Assembly: GCA_020061965.1 (NCBI GenBank) | Contig: JAGUXG010000062.1 | Span: forward strand, 1-5,815 | DNA length: 5,815 nucleotides | Reading direction: 5' to 3' | From: a bacterium | GTDB taxonomy: Bacteria > UBA9089 > UBA9088 > JAGUXG01 | Shown: positions 4,585 to 5,815 of the stretch, one piece after another | Layout of the letters: each line of letters starts with the position of its first letter | Position numbering within the stretch: position 1 is the first letter of the stretch | Position numbers and translations under genes: made by a program | Notes under the pieces: model-generated | Told to the model about the DNA's origin: nothing | The model's input: only the letters and a program-made list of their open reading frames with translations | Database searches by the model: none

Positions 4585-5694
4585 CTAAACCCTTCCTGCC
4601 ATCATTTCGGTGAATTTATTGAATAGGTATTCTGCATCGTGGGGGCCAGGGGAAGCCTCTGGATGGTACTGGACAGAGAAGATGGGCATTTTTTTGTGCT
4701 TCATTCCTTCTAATGTCTGGTCATTTGGGTTGATGTGGGTGATTTCAACATCATCCTTGTTCAAAGAGTCAATATCCACACAAAAACCATGGTTTTGGGA
4801 GGTAATGTCTATTTTGCCTGTAGCTAAGTCCTTAACCGGCTGATTGCCTCCACGATGACCAAATTTAAGTTTATATGTCTTTCCACCCATTGCTAAACCC
4901 AGAATCTGATGGCCTAAGCAGATACCAAAAATCGGCAATCGGCAATTGGCAATCAGTAATCGGTAAATAAGATTTTTGACTGTTTCAATTGCATAAGGCA
5001 CACCGGCTGGATCGCCGGGACCGTTGGATAAGAAGATACCATCAGGTTTCATCGCCAGAATCTCCTCGGCTGATGTGGCAGCAGGAACTATGGTAACATT
5101 ACAGCCTACATCTGCCAGCATCCGGAGGATATTGTCCTTTACCCCAAAATCCATTGCCACCACCTTAAATTTTGAATTTTGAATTTTGAATTTTGAATTT
5201 TGAATTTTTTCACAGGTAACCTCTCTTACCAGATCCCGACCCACCAGACCAAGAGAAGCCCTGGCTTTAGCCACCAAACTCTCTTCATCTAAATCTACGG
5301 TGGAGATAACCGCCTTCATCGCCCCACAAGTTCTTATATGCCTGGTAAGTGCCCGGGTGTCCACACCCTCTACTCCAATAATACTATGTTCCTCTAAATA
5401 CTCTGCCAGGCTCTTTTTTGCCCGCCAATTACTATAAACACGGCTATATTCTTTCGTTACAAAGCCTTCTACCTGAGGTTTTGCCGACTCAACATCCTCC
5501 TCATTCACCCCATAATTGCCGATCAAGGGATAGGTCATAGTGACAATCTGTCCTTTATAGGAAGGGTCAGTGAGAATTTCCTGATAGCCTGTCATAGATG
5601 TATTAAAGACTATCTCACCATATCTTTCGCCAGAACCAGCAAAAGAGTTGCCCTCAAATACCCTTCCATCCTCTAAGGCAATAATTGCTTTCAT
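4585..5694 (-). CDS. carA: Carbamoyl-phosphate synthase small (glutaminase) subunit
   Basis: 369 residues, the normal size. CarA hydrolyses glutamine and channels ammonia to CarB, which makes carbamoyl phosphate for pyrimidine and arginine synthesis in the cytoplasm. The N-terminal small-chain domain (about 1-160) shows GEIVFNTSMTGYQEILTDPSY (26-46), MTYPLIGNYG (53-62) and GVDTRALTRHIR (110-121). The class I glutamine amidotransferase domain (about 176-365) shows FLSNGPGDP (221-229), FGICLGHQ (256-263) with nucleophile C259, SQNHGF (299-304), and QYHPEASPGPHD (342-353) with H344 and E346. All catalytic residues are present. Two stretches look inserted and are encoded by 7-bp tandem repeats: residues 163-177 in the interdomain linker and about 243-254 just before the nucleophile motif. 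carB does not follow; the downstream neighbour is the convergent ftsX, so carA here is not in a carAB operon. No clear Shine-Dalgarno precedes the ATG. Met1 fits the family N-terminus (MKAIIALEDGRVFEG). Confidence 0.96.
   Translation of the reverse strand: MKAIIALEDGRVFEGNSFAGSGERYGEIVFNTSMTGYQEILTDPSYKGQIVTMTYPLIGNYGVNEEDVESAKPQVEGFVTKEYSRVYSNWRAKKSLAEYLEEHSIIGVEGVDTRALTRHIRTCGAMKAVISTVDLDEESLVAKARASLGLVGRDLVREVTCEKIQNSKFKIQNSKFKVVAMDFGVKDNILRMLADVGCNVTIVPAATSAEEILAMKPDGIFLSNGPGDPAGVPYAIETVKNLIYRLLIANCRLPIFGICLGHQILGLAMGGKTYKLKFGHRGGNQPVKDLATGKIDITSQNHGFCVDIDSLNKDDVEITHINPNDQTLEGMKHKKMPIFSVQYHPEASPGPHDAEYLFNKFTEMMAGRV
4930..4971. repeat. In-frame 7-bp tandem repeat inside carA, before the catalytic Cys
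   Basis: Five consecutive units of consensus AATCGGC (AATCGGC, AATCGGC, AATTGGC, AATCAGT, AATCGGT; 4930-4964), with a degenerate sixth (AAATAAG). Read on the minus strand they encode YRLLIANCRLPI. This adds several residues between the helix after GPGDP and the conserved P-I-F-G-I-C-L-G-H-Q segment, where the family normally has a short loop. The first repeat units overlap the codons of the conserved LPI. Confidence 0.8.
5167..5208. repeat. In-frame 7-bp tandem repeat inside carA, interdomain linker
   Basis: Five perfect GAATTTT units (5174-5208) preceded by one variant AAATTTT (5167-5173), 42 bp in all. On the minus strand this gives two copies of the heptapeptide KIQNSKF (residues 163-176) between the N-terminal domain and the glutaminase domain. 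Because the unit is 7 bp, gain or loss of any number of units not divisible by three would shift the frame. Confidence 0.92.
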
Positions 5695-5747
5695 TATAAC
5701 AAAATAGTATCATAAAAGCAGAGACAAAGGCAAGAGGTTTATTGATA

Positions 5748-5753
5748 ATTATA
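5748..5753 (-). promoter_or_regulatory. Candidate carA promoter -10 element
   Basis: On the minus strand a perfect TATAAT lies at 5753-5748, placing the transcript start near 5741 and a leader of about 46 nt before the carA ATG. The sequence 16-18 bp upstream of it is a poor match to TTGACA, so support is weak. A second option, TTGCCT (5733-5728) with TACTAT (5709-5704) at 18 bp, would give an almost leaderless mRNA. No PyrR-type or T-box leader can fit in this short interval. Confidence 0.3.
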
Positions 5754-5782
5754 TTGAAAAAAGGGAGTTGGAAGAGTATCAT
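5754..5782 (+). promoter_or_regulatory. Sigma70-type promoter for a rightward gene
   Basis: TTGAAA (5754-5759), a 17-bp spacer and TATCAT (5777-5782): each hexamer matches the consensus at five of six positions with ideal spacing. It would start transcription near 5789, followed by a ribosome-binding site and ATG at 5811. Its -35 box abuts the candidate carA -10 on the opposite strand, so the two divergent promoters would be back to back. Confidence 0.55.
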
Positions 5783-5810
5783 ATTTCGTATGTGTTTAGG
5801 TGAAAAAGAA

Positions 5811-5815
5811 ATGAA
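5811..5815 (+). CDS. Possible start of a divergent gene cut by the window edge
   Basis: Only ATGAA is visible. The start is suggested by AGGTGA at 5798-5803, 7 nt upstream, and by the promoter-like sequence ending at 5782. No product can be inferred. It would be transcribed away from carA. Confidence 0.35.

Noticed and set aside
4610..4843. Plus-strand 77-codon frame opposite the end of carA
   Set aside because: It mirrors the conserved glutaminase domain of CarA on the other strand, with no supporting start signals.
5167..5208. CRISPR array or direct-repeat RNA element
   Set aside because: The units are 7 bp with no spacers and lie in frame inside carA.
5695..5741. Pyrimidine- or arginine-responsive leader upstream of carA
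   Set aside because: The possible leader is at most about 46 nt, too short for a PyrR-binding attenuator or similar riboswitch, and no terminator stem is seen.

Overview
The window comes from a bacterial chromosome with an AT-leaning composition and no recognisable rRNA, tRNA, phage or CRISPR content. The lineage cannot be fixed from the sequence. A transketolase split into two subunits, an FtsE/FtsX pair, and many degenerate 7-bp and 8-bp tandem repeats, some inside genes, would suit an uncultured bacterial lineage with a repeat-rich genome; that placement is inference.

Layout, left to right. Positions 1-333 hold the C-terminal end of a DNA methyltransferase. It is followed 3 nt later by a probable type II restriction endonuclease with a PD-(D/E)XK-like core (337-1656), so the left part is a restriction-modification cassette, visibly AT-richer than what follows. 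The last 27 codons of the endonuclease frame do not look like nuclease. They read as the conserved C-terminal tail of the N-terminal transketolase subunit, and the C-terminal subunit follows at once (1649-2596) with an 8-nt overlap. The simplest reading is that the cassette integrated into the 3' end of the N-subunit gene, leaving a chimeric endonuclease frame joined to the second half of a split transketolase operon.

The + strand operon then continues into ftsE (2590-3240, 7-nt overlap with transketolase) and ftsX (3415-4206). These encode the ATPase and membrane subunit of the complex that regulates peptidoglycan hydrolysis at division. FtsE has unusual ATPase motifs: Walker A is GPSDSGKTT and the switch histidine is absent. 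A heptamer-repeat hairpin separates ftsE from ftsX.

ftsX converges on carA (4585-5694, minus strand), the glutamine-hydrolysing subunit of carbamoyl-phosphate synthetase. The 378-bp gap between them holds no gene but two inverted-repeat structures, one shaped like a small MITE (20-bp ends, 3-bp flanking repeat). carA itself carries two different in-frame 7-bp tandem repeats. To its right, a divergent promoter, a ribosome-binding site and an ATG at 5811 suggest that another + strand gene begins at the window edge.

Two observations deserve most attention: the restriction-modification insertion into the transketolase operon with an in-frame fusion, and the spread of heptameric tandem repeats through gaps, gene ends and coding sequence.
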